A program made the position numbers and the translations under genes. A stretch of DNA of 64,000 nt from an uncultured Peptoniphilus sp. (GTDB taxonomy: Bacteria; Bacillota; Clostridia; Tissierellales; Peptoniphilaceae), in assembly GCF_943913915.1 (NCBI RefSeq), contig NZ_CALUAA010000005.1:62001-126000 (forward strand), given 5' to 3'. Shown in pieces: positions 42,315 through 51,045 of the stretch. Every line of letters starts with the position of its first letter. The stretch's first letter is position 1. Under the pieces are notes generated by a model. It searched no databases, was not told where the DNA came from, and saw nothing but the letters and a program-made list of their open reading frames with translations.

Positions 42315-43763
42315 ATGAAACAGAGTTTAAAACACATTGGTTTTTTACTGCTCGTTTTCGCTTTAGGTTTAGGTCTTGTGGCTTGCCAAGGTAAAGGCGA
42401 AGATAATGGGGCGAAAAATGAAACGAATGCGGCAGCGACCGAAAATAAAGAGAGCGCTGCTTTTGAAGAAGCAACCACAGAAGATGTGGAAAAAGCGCTG
42501 AAAGACGAAAACAGTATTGTCGTCGACGCGAGAAGTAATGATTCTTACATCGGATGGGCTTTAGACGGTGACAAACGCGGCGGCCACATCGATGGCGCTA
42601 CGGATTTCTCCAGCTACTGGATTGACGGCGCTTATGATGAAAAGGAAAATCTCGAAGGAGATTCCCGCGAAACTGTACTCGCCTATACCATGGAGAACAA
42701 GAAGCTCGAACCGGGCAAAAAGGTAATCGTCTACGATACCAATGGTAAAGATGCCGAAGTGGTAGCAAATTACTTTAAGGAAAAAGGCATTGAAGACATT
42801 ACCATCTACAATGCAAAGGAATGGATCGATGACGAATCCAAGCCTATGGCTTCCTACCCCAACTATGAACTTCTCCTCGCCCCCGAAAAGGTCAAGGATT
42901 TAATCGACGGCAAGGAAGTAGAACCTGTTAAAGATTCTAAAAATGTCAAAATCATAGACGTTCGATGGGGCGACGATAAAGAATCAGGCTATTTAGATGG
43001 CCACATTCCGGGAGCTGTTCACGTGAACACCGACTCCTTCGAACCGCCGAAAGAATATGTAAAAGGCAATGAAGAATGGCGTTTAACCGACGACGACAGC
43101 CTCGTAAAATTACTTCTCGAAAACGGCATTACAAAAGATTCTTCCGTCGTCGTAACGAGCCCCGAGCCCATGGCGGCTACACGTTTCGCTACGATTTGTA
43201 AGTATTTAGGCGTGGAAGATGTTTACGTCATGAATGGCGGATTCGTCAACTATGAAAATAAAGGCTTTGAGCTTTCTAAAGACCAAGTGAAACCTGAAGC
43301 TGCAACGGATTTCGGTACGGAATATCCCGTAAATCAGGATCTTATTACGACGATCCCCGAGTTAAAAGAGCTCTTAAAGGACGATAAATTTACTTTGGTC
43401 GACAACCGTACATGGGAAGAATTTATCGGCGAAACATCCGGCTATTCTTACCACGACAAAAAGGGCCGTATCCCCGGCGCCGTCTTCGGTTACGCAGGCA
43501 AGAAGGATTCTTCCTCCATGTCCTATTACAGAAACATCGATAAGACCATTCGCAACATCGATGAAATTAAGACCATGTGGGAAGAACAAGGCATCGACTT
43601 AAACAACAAACTCGCCTTTATGTGCGGCAGCGGTTGGCGTGCGGCGGAAGTTCTTTGGGATTCCAAGGTAATGGGTATGGAAGACACCACCCTTTACAGC
43701 GACGGCTGGATCGCATGGAGTAACGAAGGCAACCCTACGGAAACCGGTGACCCGACGAAATAA
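42315..43763 (+). CDS. Lipoprotein with three rhodanese domains
   Basis: 482 residues. A lipoprotein signal ends in LVAC near residue 24, then an acidic/Asn-rich linker. Three rhodanese-like domains follow (about 50-170, 190-325 and 335-475). In the first the active loop reads YDTNGKDA and in the second VTSPEPMAA, so both lack the catalytic Cys; the third has CGSGWRA with the Cys. This fits an extracytoplasmic thiosulfate:thiol sulfurtransferase with two structural copies. The ATG follows AGGAGG. A small membrane protein gene follows 14 bases later. Confidence 0.88.
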   Translation: MKQSLKHIGFLLLVFALGLGLVACQGKGEDNGAKNETNAAATENKESAAFEEATTEDVEKALKDENSIVVDARSNDSYIGWALDGDKRGGHIDGATDFSSYWIDGAYDEKENLEGDSRETVLAYTMENKKLEPGKKVIVYDTNGKDAEVVANYFKEKGIEDITIYNAKEWIDDESKPMASYPNYELLLAPEKVKDLIDGKEVEPVKDSKNVKIIDVRWGDDKESGYLDGHIPGAVHVNTDSFEPPKEYVKGNEEWRLTDDDSLVKLLLENGITKDSSVVVTSPEPMAATRFATICKYLGVEDVYVMNGGFVNYENKGFELSKDQVKPEAATDFGTEYPVNQDLITTIPELKELLKDDKFTLVDNRTWEEFIGETSGYSYHDKKGRIPGAVFGYAGKKDSSSMSYYRNIDKTIRNIDEIKTMWEEQGIDLNNKLAFMCGSGWRAAEVLWDSKVMGMEDTTLYSDGWIAWSNEGNPTETGDPTK

Positions 43764-43777
43764 GAAGAAGGTTTAAA

Positions 43778-44158
43778 ATGAAGCGAAGATTACAAGTTGT
43801 GCTCTCCGTTTTGCAAGGGCTCGTAGTGACAGCACTGGGCGCCCTCGAGTTTTTAAGCTATAAAAAGGCGGGGGTGAGCCACCATTTGCGCTTTAAACGC
43901 ACCTATTATCTTCATCATCTCCTTACGCCGGGCGTGCGCCTCGCCCTCGGAGCGGTGATGGCAGTTTTCGTTCTCTATGTGGTATATTCCGTTGCAAAGA
44001 AAGGGCGAAAATCCTTGCTTCCCATAGGGATTTGGTCATTTATTCTCATGGTATTATTTCTCTTGTCCACGGCTCGAGAATTAATGGCCTATCCTTATAT
44101 GGTTTTAGGTGGTTTTGTAAACCTCGTACTCAGCGGCCTGGCTCTGTCCCGGCGATAA
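43778..44158 (+). CDS. Small membrane protein of unknown function
   Basis: 126 residues with four predicted membrane helices (about 8-27, 52-72, 80-98 and 103-122). It is basic at the N-terminus and carries a HHLRFKRTYYLHHLL segment between the first two helices that could bind a ligand or metal. I recognise no family. It is cotranscribed with the three-domain rhodanese lipoprotein, so a role in sulfur transfer or its anchoring is possible. The ATG follows GAAGAAGG. Confidence 0.75.
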   Translation: MKRRLQVVLSVLQGLVVTALGALEFLSYKKAGVSHHLRFKRTYYLHHLLTPGVRLALGAVMAVFVLYVVYSVAKKGRKSLLPIGIWSFILMVLFLLSTARELMAYPYMVLGGFVNLVLSGLALSRR

Positions 44159-44164
44159 TAAAAG

Positions 44165-44185
44165 CGGCTCTTCGGAGCCGTTTTT
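44165..44185 (+). terminator. Terminator after the small membrane protein gene
   Basis: A 6-bp GC stem with a TTCG tetraloop (44165-44180), followed by five T. Confidence 0.85.
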
Positions 44186-44207
44186 AGTTATATTTATTTT
44201 AAAGTGA

Positions 44208-44255
44208 AAAAGCCCCCAAGGCCCGGATCTTTTGAACCGAGTCTTGAGGGCTTTT
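44208..44255 (-). terminator. metH-side terminator
   Basis: 13-base arms (44208-44220 with 44243-44255, one mismatch) have flanking A and T runs, so it can work both ways. It lies 12 bases past the metH stop. Confidence 0.8.
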
Positions 44256-44266
44256 CTTTTCAAAAT

Positions 44267-46636
44267 CTATTGATTAAATAATTCTTCCGCATAACGCACC
44301 GAGGCCATAGCGTCTTTGCAGTAGCGATCGGCTTTTATTTCCTCGGCGTATTCTTTTGTGAGCACGGCGCCGCCTACCATAATCTTTGTATCGGGGGATT
44401 GCTCGTGAATGAGCCGGATGGTGGCCTCCATAAAGGGTACCGTCGTCGTCATAAGGGCCGAGAGACCTACGAGCTTGACGTCATGTTCCAATACTTTTTC
44501 AACAACTGTATCCGGTCGAACGTCTTTTCCGAGATCAATAAGATCGAAGCCGTAATTTTCAAGGAGGGCCTTCACGATGTTTTTACCGATATCGTGAATA
44601 TCGCCCTTAACAGTCGCGACGATAATAGAGCCTTTATTCTCAGCAGTGGTCCCCATTTCATCCATTCGTTCGCGAATAATGGTAAAGGCGGAGGCGGCCG
44701 CATCGGCAGATCGTAAGAGCTGGGGAAGGAAGAGTGTCTTCGCCTCAAATTCTCTCCCCACTTTATCCAGGGAGGGGACGAGATAATCGTTGATGATTTC
44801 AATGGGTTCTCTTTCCTCAAGAAGCTGGGCGGTAAGATTCTTCGCTTCTTTAGAAAGACCTTTTTCAATGGCGTAGGAAAGATCGTGCTCGCCCTCTGCA
44901 CCTTTAAGTTCCGATTCTTCTTCGGCGAAAGATTCTATAAAATCATTAAAATCGGGATCTTGTTCGAGAAGCGCCATGGAAGACTTATAGGCTTTTTGCA
45001 TGGCGGTGGAGGAGGGATTGACGATGCCGGCGCTCAGTCCTTCGGCGAGGCACATAGCGTAGAAGTGGCCGTTAATGGCGTCGCGACTCGGGAGGCCGAA
45101 GGAAATATTGGAAACGCCGAGAGTGGAGCGTAAGCCACGAGCTTTTAAGCACCTCAAGGTTTCGAGGACCACCGTTGCTCCGTCTTTTTGACTGGAGATG
45201 GTCATGGCCAGAGGATCGAAGAGAAAATGCTCCTCACTTAGCCCATAGCGCGCTCCTTCTTTTAAAATAGCATCCACGATTTCCATTCGCTTTTCCACGG
45301 TCTTCGGAATGCCGTCGTCGTCGAGTAATAATGCGACGCAAAGGGCGCCGTATTTTTGAGCGATGGGGAAAATGGCGTCCATAATTTCCCGCTTCCCGCT
45401 GACGGAATTTAGGAGAGGTCTGCCGTTATAAATGCGGGCGGCTTTTTCCATGGCGCCTACATTGGTGGTGTCGATTTGAAGGGGAAGGGAAGTAACGCCC
45501 TGTAATTCCCGAATAAGATCGGGAAGGACCTCTTCCTCGTCGAGGCCCGGTACGCCTACATTGACGTCGAGAATATGAGCGCCGTCTTCTTCCTCTTCCA
45601 AGGCGATGGCGAGAACGGCAGAAGTGTGGTGATCCTTAAGGGCCTGTTGCAAGTATTTTTTTCCCGTAGGATTTAATCGCTCCCCGATCATGCAGGGTTT
45701 AGCACCTATATCCACAATGTGGGTGTAGGAAGAAGCCGCCGTTCGCAATCGACCTCGAGGCGATGTAGTAGGAATTCTCCTCGTTCGCTCCACGGTTTTC
45801 TCGATGTACGAAGGGAAGGTGCCGCAGCAGCCGCCCATGATCTGCACGCCCATCTCCGCAAACTCCACCATATAATCGGCGTAGGTGTCGTCGTCGATGT
45901 CATAAAAGGTTTCGCCGCCGCGGACCACGGGAAGGCCGGCGTTAGGATTTGCAATGAGGGGAATGGTGGCGACTTCGGCGAGTTCTCTCATTAAAGGAAG
46001 AGTTTCTACCGGGCCGAAGCTGCAATTCATGCCCATGGCGTCGGCCCCCAGAGAAGTGACGAGCTCCGCAAAGGCATCGATGGAAGAGCCGGTGAGCATC
46101 CGACCGTCTTCTTGAAATGCTCCCGTTACGAAGAGGGGAAGGTCGGCATGTTCCTTACATGCAAGCATGGCCGCCTTGATTTCGTATGTATCGGACATGG
46201 TTTCAATGGTGATGAGATCGCATCCGGCGTCTCTTCCGGCGATGACGATTTCTTTAAAACAATCATAAGCTTCTTCAAATGCCAAATCGCCGATGGGCGC
46301 TAAAATTTTACCGAGGGGTCCGATATCTAAAGAAACATAGCCGTGTCCTTCCATCTCCACTGCACGCTTAGCATTTTGAACGGAGGCGGTGACCACCTCC
46401 CTGACGGTGACGTCTTCATCTTTAAATTTTAAAGCGTTGGCGCCGAAGGTATTGGTAAGGATAATGTCGGTGCCGGCTTTTAAGTAAGCGCGGTGCATAT
46501 CCACAATGAGCTGTTGATCGCTTAGGTTTAAAAGCTCCGGAATTTCTCCCGCTGCGAGCCCCGTATCTTGTAAATAAGTGCCGCAGCTGCCGTCGAAATA
46601 AAGCCTTTTTGATTTAAGATCTTCGAGTAAAGTCAT
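44267..46636 (-). CDS. metH: B12-dependent methionine synthase without activation domain
   Basis: 789 residues. Homocysteine S-methyltransferase domain about 1-295, with zinc cysteines in MNCSFG near 200 and GGCCG near 270. Methyl-THF/pterin-binding domain about 315-575 (GERLNPTG near 318). Cobalamin cap and B12-binding domain about 590-789, with the DIHDIGKN cobalamin motif near 677. The C-terminal AdoMet-binding reactivation domain of E. coli MetH (about 350 residues) is absent; its counterpart is the separate gene immediately upstream. It overlaps that gene by 23 bases. Confidence 0.93.
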   Translation of the reverse strand: MTLLEDLKSKRLYFDGSCGTYLQDTGLAAGEIPELLNLSDQQLIVDMHRAYLKAGTDIILTNTFGANALKFKDEDVTVREVVTASVQNAKRAVEMEGHGYVSLDIGPLGKILAPIGDLAFEEAYDCFKEIVIAGRDAGCDLITIETMSDTYEIKAAMLACKEHADLPLFVTGAFQEDGRMLTGSSIDAFAELVTSLGADAMGMNCSFGPVETLPLMRELAEVATIPLIANPNAGLPVVRGGETFYDIDDDTYADYMVEFAEMGVQIMGGCCGTFPSYIEKTVERTRRIPTTSPRGRLRTAASSYTHIVDIGAKPCMIGERLNPTGKKYLQQALKDHHTSAVLAIALEEEEDGAHILDVNVGVPGLDEEEVLPDLIRELQGVTSLPLQIDTTNVGAMEKAARIYNGRPLLNSVSGKREIMDAIFPIAQKYGALCVALLLDDDGIPKTVEKRMEIVDAILKEGARYGLSEEHFLFDPLAMTISSQKDGATVVLETLRCLKARGLRSTLGVSNISFGLPSRDAINGHFYAMCLAEGLSAGIVNPSSTAMQKAYKSSMALLEQDPDFNDFIESFAEEESELKGAEGEHDLSYAIEKGLSKEAKNLTAQLLEEREPIEIINDYLVPSLDKVGREFEAKTLFLPQLLRSADAAASAFTIIRERMDEMGTTAENKGSIIVATVKGDIHDIGKNIVKALLENYGFDLIDLGKDVRPDTVVEKVLEHDVKLVGLSALMTTTVPFMEATIRLIHEQSPDTKIMVGGAVLTKEYAEEIKADRYCKDAMASVRYAEELFNQ

Positions 46637-47261
46637 CCTGTCTCCTTTGGTCCAGCCCCATAACCGCCGTAATGGTCTTCGTGGGGATCAGCATATTGCC
46701 CTCGGTCAAGGCGATGTGAATCTTTTTGTCCGCTTTAAGCGTACGAATAAGAGGCCATTGATGCTCCAAACCGAAATCTGCAAATCCCGGTGAAAAGCGA
46801 GGGTGTGTGGTTAAATCGTAATGAGCGGCAGCTTCCTTTACCTCTTTGCAGTAGCTGTTGGCATAAGATTCAAGCACCTCCGTGGCGCAAGCATCGGTCA
46901 TAAAGGCGTCGGTTTTCGACACAATCGTTAGCCGATTAATGAGCCTGTCCACGGCGGCGCCCAGGGTAATGGCAAAGAGAACGACATATTCGCTCGTCTT
47001 TAAATTTTCCGCAAGGACCCGGCTTTCCGTTTGAAAAGTACCGAAGCGAAGAAGATTTTCCTCGCGGCTTACAGGGCGAAGCTCCGCAGTCTTTGCAATT
47101 TGTGCTGTCTTCAATAGGCGGTTCAGATTCCGCTCCACATCCCGTTTAATTGCTTCATCGGGTTCGCTCCCCTCAAGCCTTAGATAGCGGTAAATTTCCC
47201 GCCGCCTGAAATCCTTCTTATGCAAATCGGGAATATGGTGAATAGCGGGAAGGTCGATCAT
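46614..47261 (-). CDS. Stand-alone MetH activation-domain-like protein
   Basis: 215 residues related to the AdoMet-binding activation domain of methionine synthase. The family reductively remethylates cob(II)alamin that has lost its methyl group. The C-terminal part contains the RFSPGFADFGLEHQWPL segment (near 154-170) matching the R-x-S-P-G-Y motif region, and a TKTITAVMGL segment near 193. It is shorter than the full E. coli domain. It is encoded between metF and metH with overlaps on both sides (4 and 23 bases), giving a complete split methionine synthase unit. Confidence 0.85.
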   Translation of the reverse strand: MIDLPAIHHIPDLHKKDFRRREIYRYLRLEGSEPDEAIKRDVERNLNRLLKTAQIAKTAELRPVSREENLLRFGTFQTESRVLAENLKTSEYVVLFAITLGAAVDRLINRLTIVSKTDAFMTDACATEVLESYANSYCKEVKEAAAHYDLTTHPRFSPGFADFGLEHQWPLIRTLKADKKIHIALTEGNMLIPTKTITAVMGLDQRRQDDFTRRS

Positions 47262-48118
47262 CTGAAAAGGCTCCCGATATCATTTACAATGCGCTCGGCA
47301 ATGGGGGGCTTGTTCATGGTGTAGACGTGGACGCCGTCAATGCCGCGAGCGGCGAGATCCGCCATTTGATGCTCGGCAAAGGTAAGGCCCGCATCGAACA
47401 TGGCCTCTTTATTGTCGCCGAAACGCGCCACCATATCCGTCAAGGTGCGGGGAAGTTTCGCGCCGCTTAAATCGGCGATCCGGCGAATCTGTCCGGCGGC
47501 GGTAATAGGCATAATGCCTGCGAGAACGGGAACGTCGATGCCCTTTGCCCGTACAGCATCTAAGAAGCGGTAGAAGACCTCGTTATCGAAAAACATTTGC
47601 GTAGTTAAGAAATCGGCGCCGGCGTCAACCTTTGCTTTTAAGTAGTCGATCTCCTCTTCCATAGAAAGGGCCGGGTTATTGCCTTCGGGGAAACAGGCGC
47701 AGCCGATAGTGAAATCGCCCCTCTCCTTAAAATAGCGAACCATGTCCTTTGCATAGGGTAAATAGGCGTCTTCCCCCAGCTCCCTTTTGGAATCCCCTCC
47801 CAAAACTAAAATATTATGAATATTCGCCTCCTGAAGCTCCTTTAAGCGATCGTCAAGTTCTGCCTTGGGAATGCCGGAGCAGGTCAGGTGGGCAATAGAG
47901 GGCACGCCCATAATATCGGAAACGGCCTTTGCAATGTCCACCGTCTGATCGCCGCCGCTTCCGTCAGCTTTGAAGGTAACAGACATAAAATCCGGCTCGT
48001 AGCCCACCATTCGAGAAGCCGCCGCCATAACGGCCTTTAAAGTCATTCGTTCGTTAGGCGGAAAGATTTCAAAAGATAATTTAGTAGTCGAGTCGTCGAA
48101 ATATTCTTTAATATGCAT
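47258..48118 (-). CDS. metF: Methylenetetrahydrofolate reductase
   Basis: 286 residues, TIM-barrel flavoprotein that reduces 5,10-methylene-THF to 5-methyl-THF, the methyl donor for MetH. Visible family features are SFEIFPPN near 15-22, MSVTFKADGSGG near 45-56, LTCSG near 77-81, GGDSKRELG near 104, and the FFDNEVFYRFLD segment near 176. The ATG at 48118 follows GGAGG. It is the first gene of metF-activation protein-metH. Confidence 0.92.
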   Translation of the reverse strand: MHIKEYFDDSTTKLSFEIFPPNERMTLKAVMAAASRMVGYEPDFMSVTFKADGSGGDQTVDIAKAVSDIMGVPSIAHLTCSGIPKAELDDRLKELQEANIHNILVLGGDSKRELGEDAYLPYAKDMVRYFKERGDFTIGCACFPEGNNPALSMEEEIDYLKAKVDAGADFLTTQMFFDNEVFYRFLDAVRAKGIDVPVLAGIMPITAAGQIRRIADLSGAKLPRTLTDMVARFGDNKEAMFDAGLTFAEHQMADLAARGIDGVHVYTMNKPPIAERIVNDIGSLFR

Positions 48119-48158
48119 AGTAACCTCCAATGATTAGCAACAAATTTGTACTATTCTA

Positions 48159-49253
48159 TCACTTTTTACGAGATAAGTGTAGATTGGAAAAAATATACAT
48201 GCGCTGAACGGTGTAACTGATGATAAAAAGAGTAATTTCCACGAAAAGTTTCGCAAGACTCGGCTGAATAGCGAGAGTTTTCCCGTAAAAATAAAGGAGG
48301 AGATTGTTCGCCGCAAGAAGTACCAAGACGAGGAGCCCGTATTGCACGGCATCTCTTGCCAGGTCATCCCTCGATTCGAAGACGTATTGTCGATTTAAAT
48401 AGAAATTAAAAATCGAACTGATGATACGGGCCGCCACATTGGAAAAAAACATAGGGGAAAAAGAGGTCAGCGCCCTGATGGAATAAAAAAACAAATTAAA
48501 GAGTCCGTAATCCAGAATAAAACTTAATATGCCGCTTACGGCAAATAATATGGCCTGTCCCTTGTCGAGAAGTGTGCGGAAAATTCGAACGGAATCGAGG
48601 ACCGTATTGTAATGAGATGTGGAGTTTTCCTCATCTCTATAGATGGTTTCGATGGGTACCTGAATAATTTTTTTCTTACCTTTGGCCCAAAGAAGGAGCT
48701 GTTTCATCTCATATTCGTAGCGCTCACCGTCTACCTTCAGCATAAAAGGGAGGAATGCACGGGAAAAAGCCCGAAGCCCCGTTTGAGTGTCTTTTAAATC
48801 GTTCACGCCTGTTAGAAAAGCAAAGAATTTCGCCGTCATGCGATTGCCGATTTTGGAACGGAGGGGTGTATTTTCGGGGAAAGAGCGCACGCCTAAAATA
48901 AGAGCATCCGGATCTTTGTGTAGCCCGTCAAGAGTATGAAGTGTATCGATTACGGCATGTTGGCCGTCAGCGTCGGCTGTTACTATGCGCTCAACATCTT
49001 CCATTGAATGAAGAATATAGTCCATGGCAAATTTCATGGCGTAGCCTTTGCCGCGATTTTCCTCGTAGGAGAGCAAGATAATCCGTTTATCCAGGGAATC
49101 GAAGATATTTCGGCAGGAAGAGGACGAGCCGTCGTTGATGACGAGGACCTGAAGACCTTCCTGTAAAAGTGACTTCGTAAAGTGCAATAAACTGTCGTCC
49201 GGTTCAAAAGCGGGAATCATAACAAGATCCCCGTGTCGCAATTGCTTATTCAT
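48159..49253 (-). CDS. Fused GT2 (dolichyl-phosphate mannosyltransferase-like) and GtrA-type membrane protein
   Basis: 364 residues. An N-terminal GT2 domain (about 8-220) has MIPAFEPD, NDGSSS near 40 and the catalytic TADADGQH near 92-99. A C-terminal GtrA-like domain (about 230-355) has four membrane helices and the NFYLNRQYVF segment typical of GtrA. The fusion would make a polyprenyl-phosphate sugar and flip it across the membrane in one protein, supplying glycosylation of envelope polymers. It overlaps murI by 8 bases. Confidence 0.88.
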   Translation of the reverse strand: MNKQLRHGDLVMIPAFEPDDSLLHFTKSLLQEGLQVLVINDGSSSSCRNIFDSLDKRIILLSYEENRGKGYAMKFAMDYILHSMEDVERIVTADADGQHAVIDTLHTLDGLHKDPDALILGVRSFPENTPLRSKIGNRMTAKFFAFLTGVNDLKDTQTGLRAFSRAFLPFMLKVDGERYEYEMKQLLLWAKGKKKIIQVPIETIYRDEENSTSHYNTVLDSVRIFRTLLDKGQAILFAVSGILSFILDYGLFNLFFYSIRALTSFSPMFFSNVAARIISSIFNFYLNRQYVFESRDDLARDAVQYGLLVLVLLAANNLLLYFYGKTLAIQPSLAKLFVEITLFIISYTVQRMYIFSNLHLSRKK

Positions 49254-50034
49254 GATGTCCTTTCGGGAGTTCAGAGAATTTCATGGGAAGAACTTCTTTT
49301 AGAAACGTCATTACATTTTCTTTTCGTTTGCCGGTGAGATGAAGGGCGAGACTTCCCTCGCCTTCGTTGCAAACATTGCCGTTAAGTTTACGCATCAGTT
49401 GGCGAACGGTGGCGGCGTTTCCGTCTAATACCTCGACGCCCTCGGGGAGGATGTCGGAAAACAGATCCCGATACCAAATGAAATGGGTGCACCCCAAGAC
49501 CACGGCACTGTAATCTGCGAGATCGAAGGAGGTCAAAATAGATTCCAAATCGGCCCGCACATCGGTGGTGTCAAATTCCAGTCGTTCGGCAAAATCCACG
49601 AGATTGGGAAGGGGAAGAATATCCACTAGATGATCGTTGTCGAAACGCTCTACAAGAGATTGAAGCCTTTCCGAGCGACTTGTGCCCTCGGTAGAGAGGA
49701 CGAGGATTCTTTTGTTGTCTCCGTCACGTTCGATGGCGGGTTTTACAGCAGGCTCCATTCCGATAATAGGGAGACGGTAACACTTCCTTAAATAATCCGC
49801 CGCCGTTACCGTCGCCGTATTGCAGGCGAGAAGCACGGCCTTCGGATGATAGGGCGCGACAAATTCCATCATATCGTTTAAATAGTTTTTTATAGTATCG
49901 GGATCCTTTGGGCCATAGGGCACGTGCAGGGTATCGCCGTAATAAATAAAATGTTCGTGGGGCATGGCGTGAATCGCTTCAATGAGCGCCGTAATGCCGC
50001 CGAGCCCGGAGTCGAAAACCACAATGCTTTCCAT
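49246..50034 (-). CDS. murI: Glutamate racemase
   Basis: 262 residues. It makes D-glutamate for peptidoglycan. The two catalytic cysteines are in ACNTAT near 70-75 and LGCTHF near 180-185, and the substrate loop FDSGLGG is at 7-13. The ATG follows GAAAGGAAG. An extended -10 (TGA TATAAT on the minus strand, 50064-50056) lies upstream. Confidence 0.94.
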   Translation of the reverse strand: MESIVVFDSGLGGITALIEAIHAMPHEHFIYYGDTLHVPYGPKDPDTIKNYLNDMMEFVAPYHPKAVLLACNTATVTAADYLRKCYRLPIIGMEPAVKPAIERDGDNKRILVLSTEGTSRSERLQSLVERFDNDHLVDILPLPNLVDFAERLEFDTTDVRADLESILTSFDLADYSAVVLGCTHFIWYRDLFSDILPEGVEVLDGNAATVRQLMRKLNGNVCNEGEGSLALHLTGKRKENVMTFLKEVLPMKFSELPKGHHE

Positions 50035-50055
50035 GAAACACTTCCTTTCAGCCCT

Positions 50056-50064
50056 ATTATATCA
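50056..50064 (-). promoter_or_regulatory. Extended -10 promoter of murI
   Basis: TGA TATAAT on the minus strand, 22 bases before the murI ATG. No good -35 is at 17 bases; TTGACG lies at 23 bases. Confidence 0.5.
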
Positions 50065-50108
50065 AAATAAAATCCGGGAACTTTCGTCAAAAAGTAAAAA
50101 TGAGTACT

Positions 50109-50130
50109 AAAAAAGCCGCCTTACGGCGGC
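50109..50130 (-). terminator. Terminator of the tRNA-Ala gene
   Basis: On the minus strand GCCGCC, GTAA loop, GGCGGC is followed by six T. It starts 5 bases after the tRNA CCA end. Confidence 0.88.
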
Positions 50131-50135
50131 CGATG

Positions 50136-50211
<76 letters not shown>

Positions 50212-50226
50212 ACAAACTACTTGTAT

Positions 50227-50255
50227 AGTATATGAAAGTGTAAAGAGAATGTCAA
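50227..50255 (-). promoter_or_regulatory. tRNA-Ala promoter
   Basis: TTGACA, a 17-base spacer and TATACT on the minus strand, ending 15 bases before the tRNA 5' end. The -35 lies just past the pgeF stop. Confidence 0.88.
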
Positions 50256-50259
50256 GACA

Positions 50260-50985
50260 TTATTTTAGAATCGAAACAAGAGCGTTACTTCCGAAATCAG
50301 GCTTATCCCTCCGATAGGAATGGTAGCGGGGATCGGTGAAGGTATCTGCAATGTTGACGGTGATGTGATCGTCGGGAACGCCCATCTGCTGAAGCATGCG
50401 AATATGGGTAAGCTTTAAGTCGATATAATCGTGATCTTTATCGGAGTAGCGGATCACTTCCCGGTGGAAGGGAAAGGCGTCGCGCCAAGCTTCGCTTACT
50501 TCTTTACCTACCTGAAAACTTTCTCTGCCGATACAGGGCCCGATATAGGCGTAAATATTTTTCGGCGACGAACCGTAGCGTCTTTTCATGGTCTCGACGG
50601 CGATTTGAGGAAGTTTTTTTACCGTGGGGCGCCATCCGGAATGGATGCAGGCCTGCACGCCTTTAATAGGATCGTATAAAAGCACCGGCGTGCAATCGGA
50701 GATGCGGGAGATAAGAGCGACTCCTCGTTTAGAGGTAATAAGGGCGTCGGTATCGGGGACGATACGAAAGCCCAGGAAGTCTTCTTCGTCGTGAATATCA
50801 TCTAAAACCACGCAGTGATCGGAGTGGGTTTGATTCATAAAATAAACGCGAGAGCATTCCACATTTAAATGTTTTAAAAAGGATTTCACATTTTTGCCCA
50901 GACCTTCTTTTCCCAAGGAACGACTAAAATCGTAAGGCCTTTTTGAGACATCGAAACGTAAAGCTTTAAAATCTCTTATGTTCAT
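50260..50985 (-). CDS. pgeF: Peptidoglycan editing factor / multicopper polyphenol oxidase-like protein PgeF
   Basis: 241 residues, DUF152/YfiH family. The zinc/catalytic residues are visible: NQTHSD with His near 54, SDCTP near 96-100 and IHSGWR near 114-119, followed by GPCIG near 149. Members edit or hydrolyse mis-incorporated residues in peptidoglycan precursors and have purine-nucleoside phosphorylase activity in some species. Single gene, divergent from the membrane-anchored hypothetical gene. Confidence 0.9.
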   Translation of the reverse strand: MNIRDFKALRFDVSKRPYDFSRSLGKEGLGKNVKSFLKHLNVECSRVYFMNQTHSDHCVVLDDIHDEEDFLGFRIVPDTDALITSKRGVALISRISDCTPVLLYDPIKGVQACIHSGWRPTVKKLPQIAVETMKRRYGSSPKNIYAYIGPCIGRESFQVGKEVSEAWRDAFPFHREVIRYSDKDHDYIDLKLTHIRMLQQMGVPDDHITVNIADTFTDPRYHSYRRDKPDFGSNALVSILK

Positions 50986-50998
50986 GGTATTTACTGCC

Positions 50999-51027
50999 TT
51001 TCCATCTCCACGACCATTCGTTATAAT
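50999..51027 (+). promoter_or_regulatory. Promoter of the 51046-53232 unit
   Basis: TTTCCA (50999-51004), 17 bases and TATAAT (51022-51027), 18 bases before the ATG at 51046. It is divergent from pgeF. Confidence 0.6.
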
Positions 51028-51045
51028 ATGACGTGGAGGAATCGA

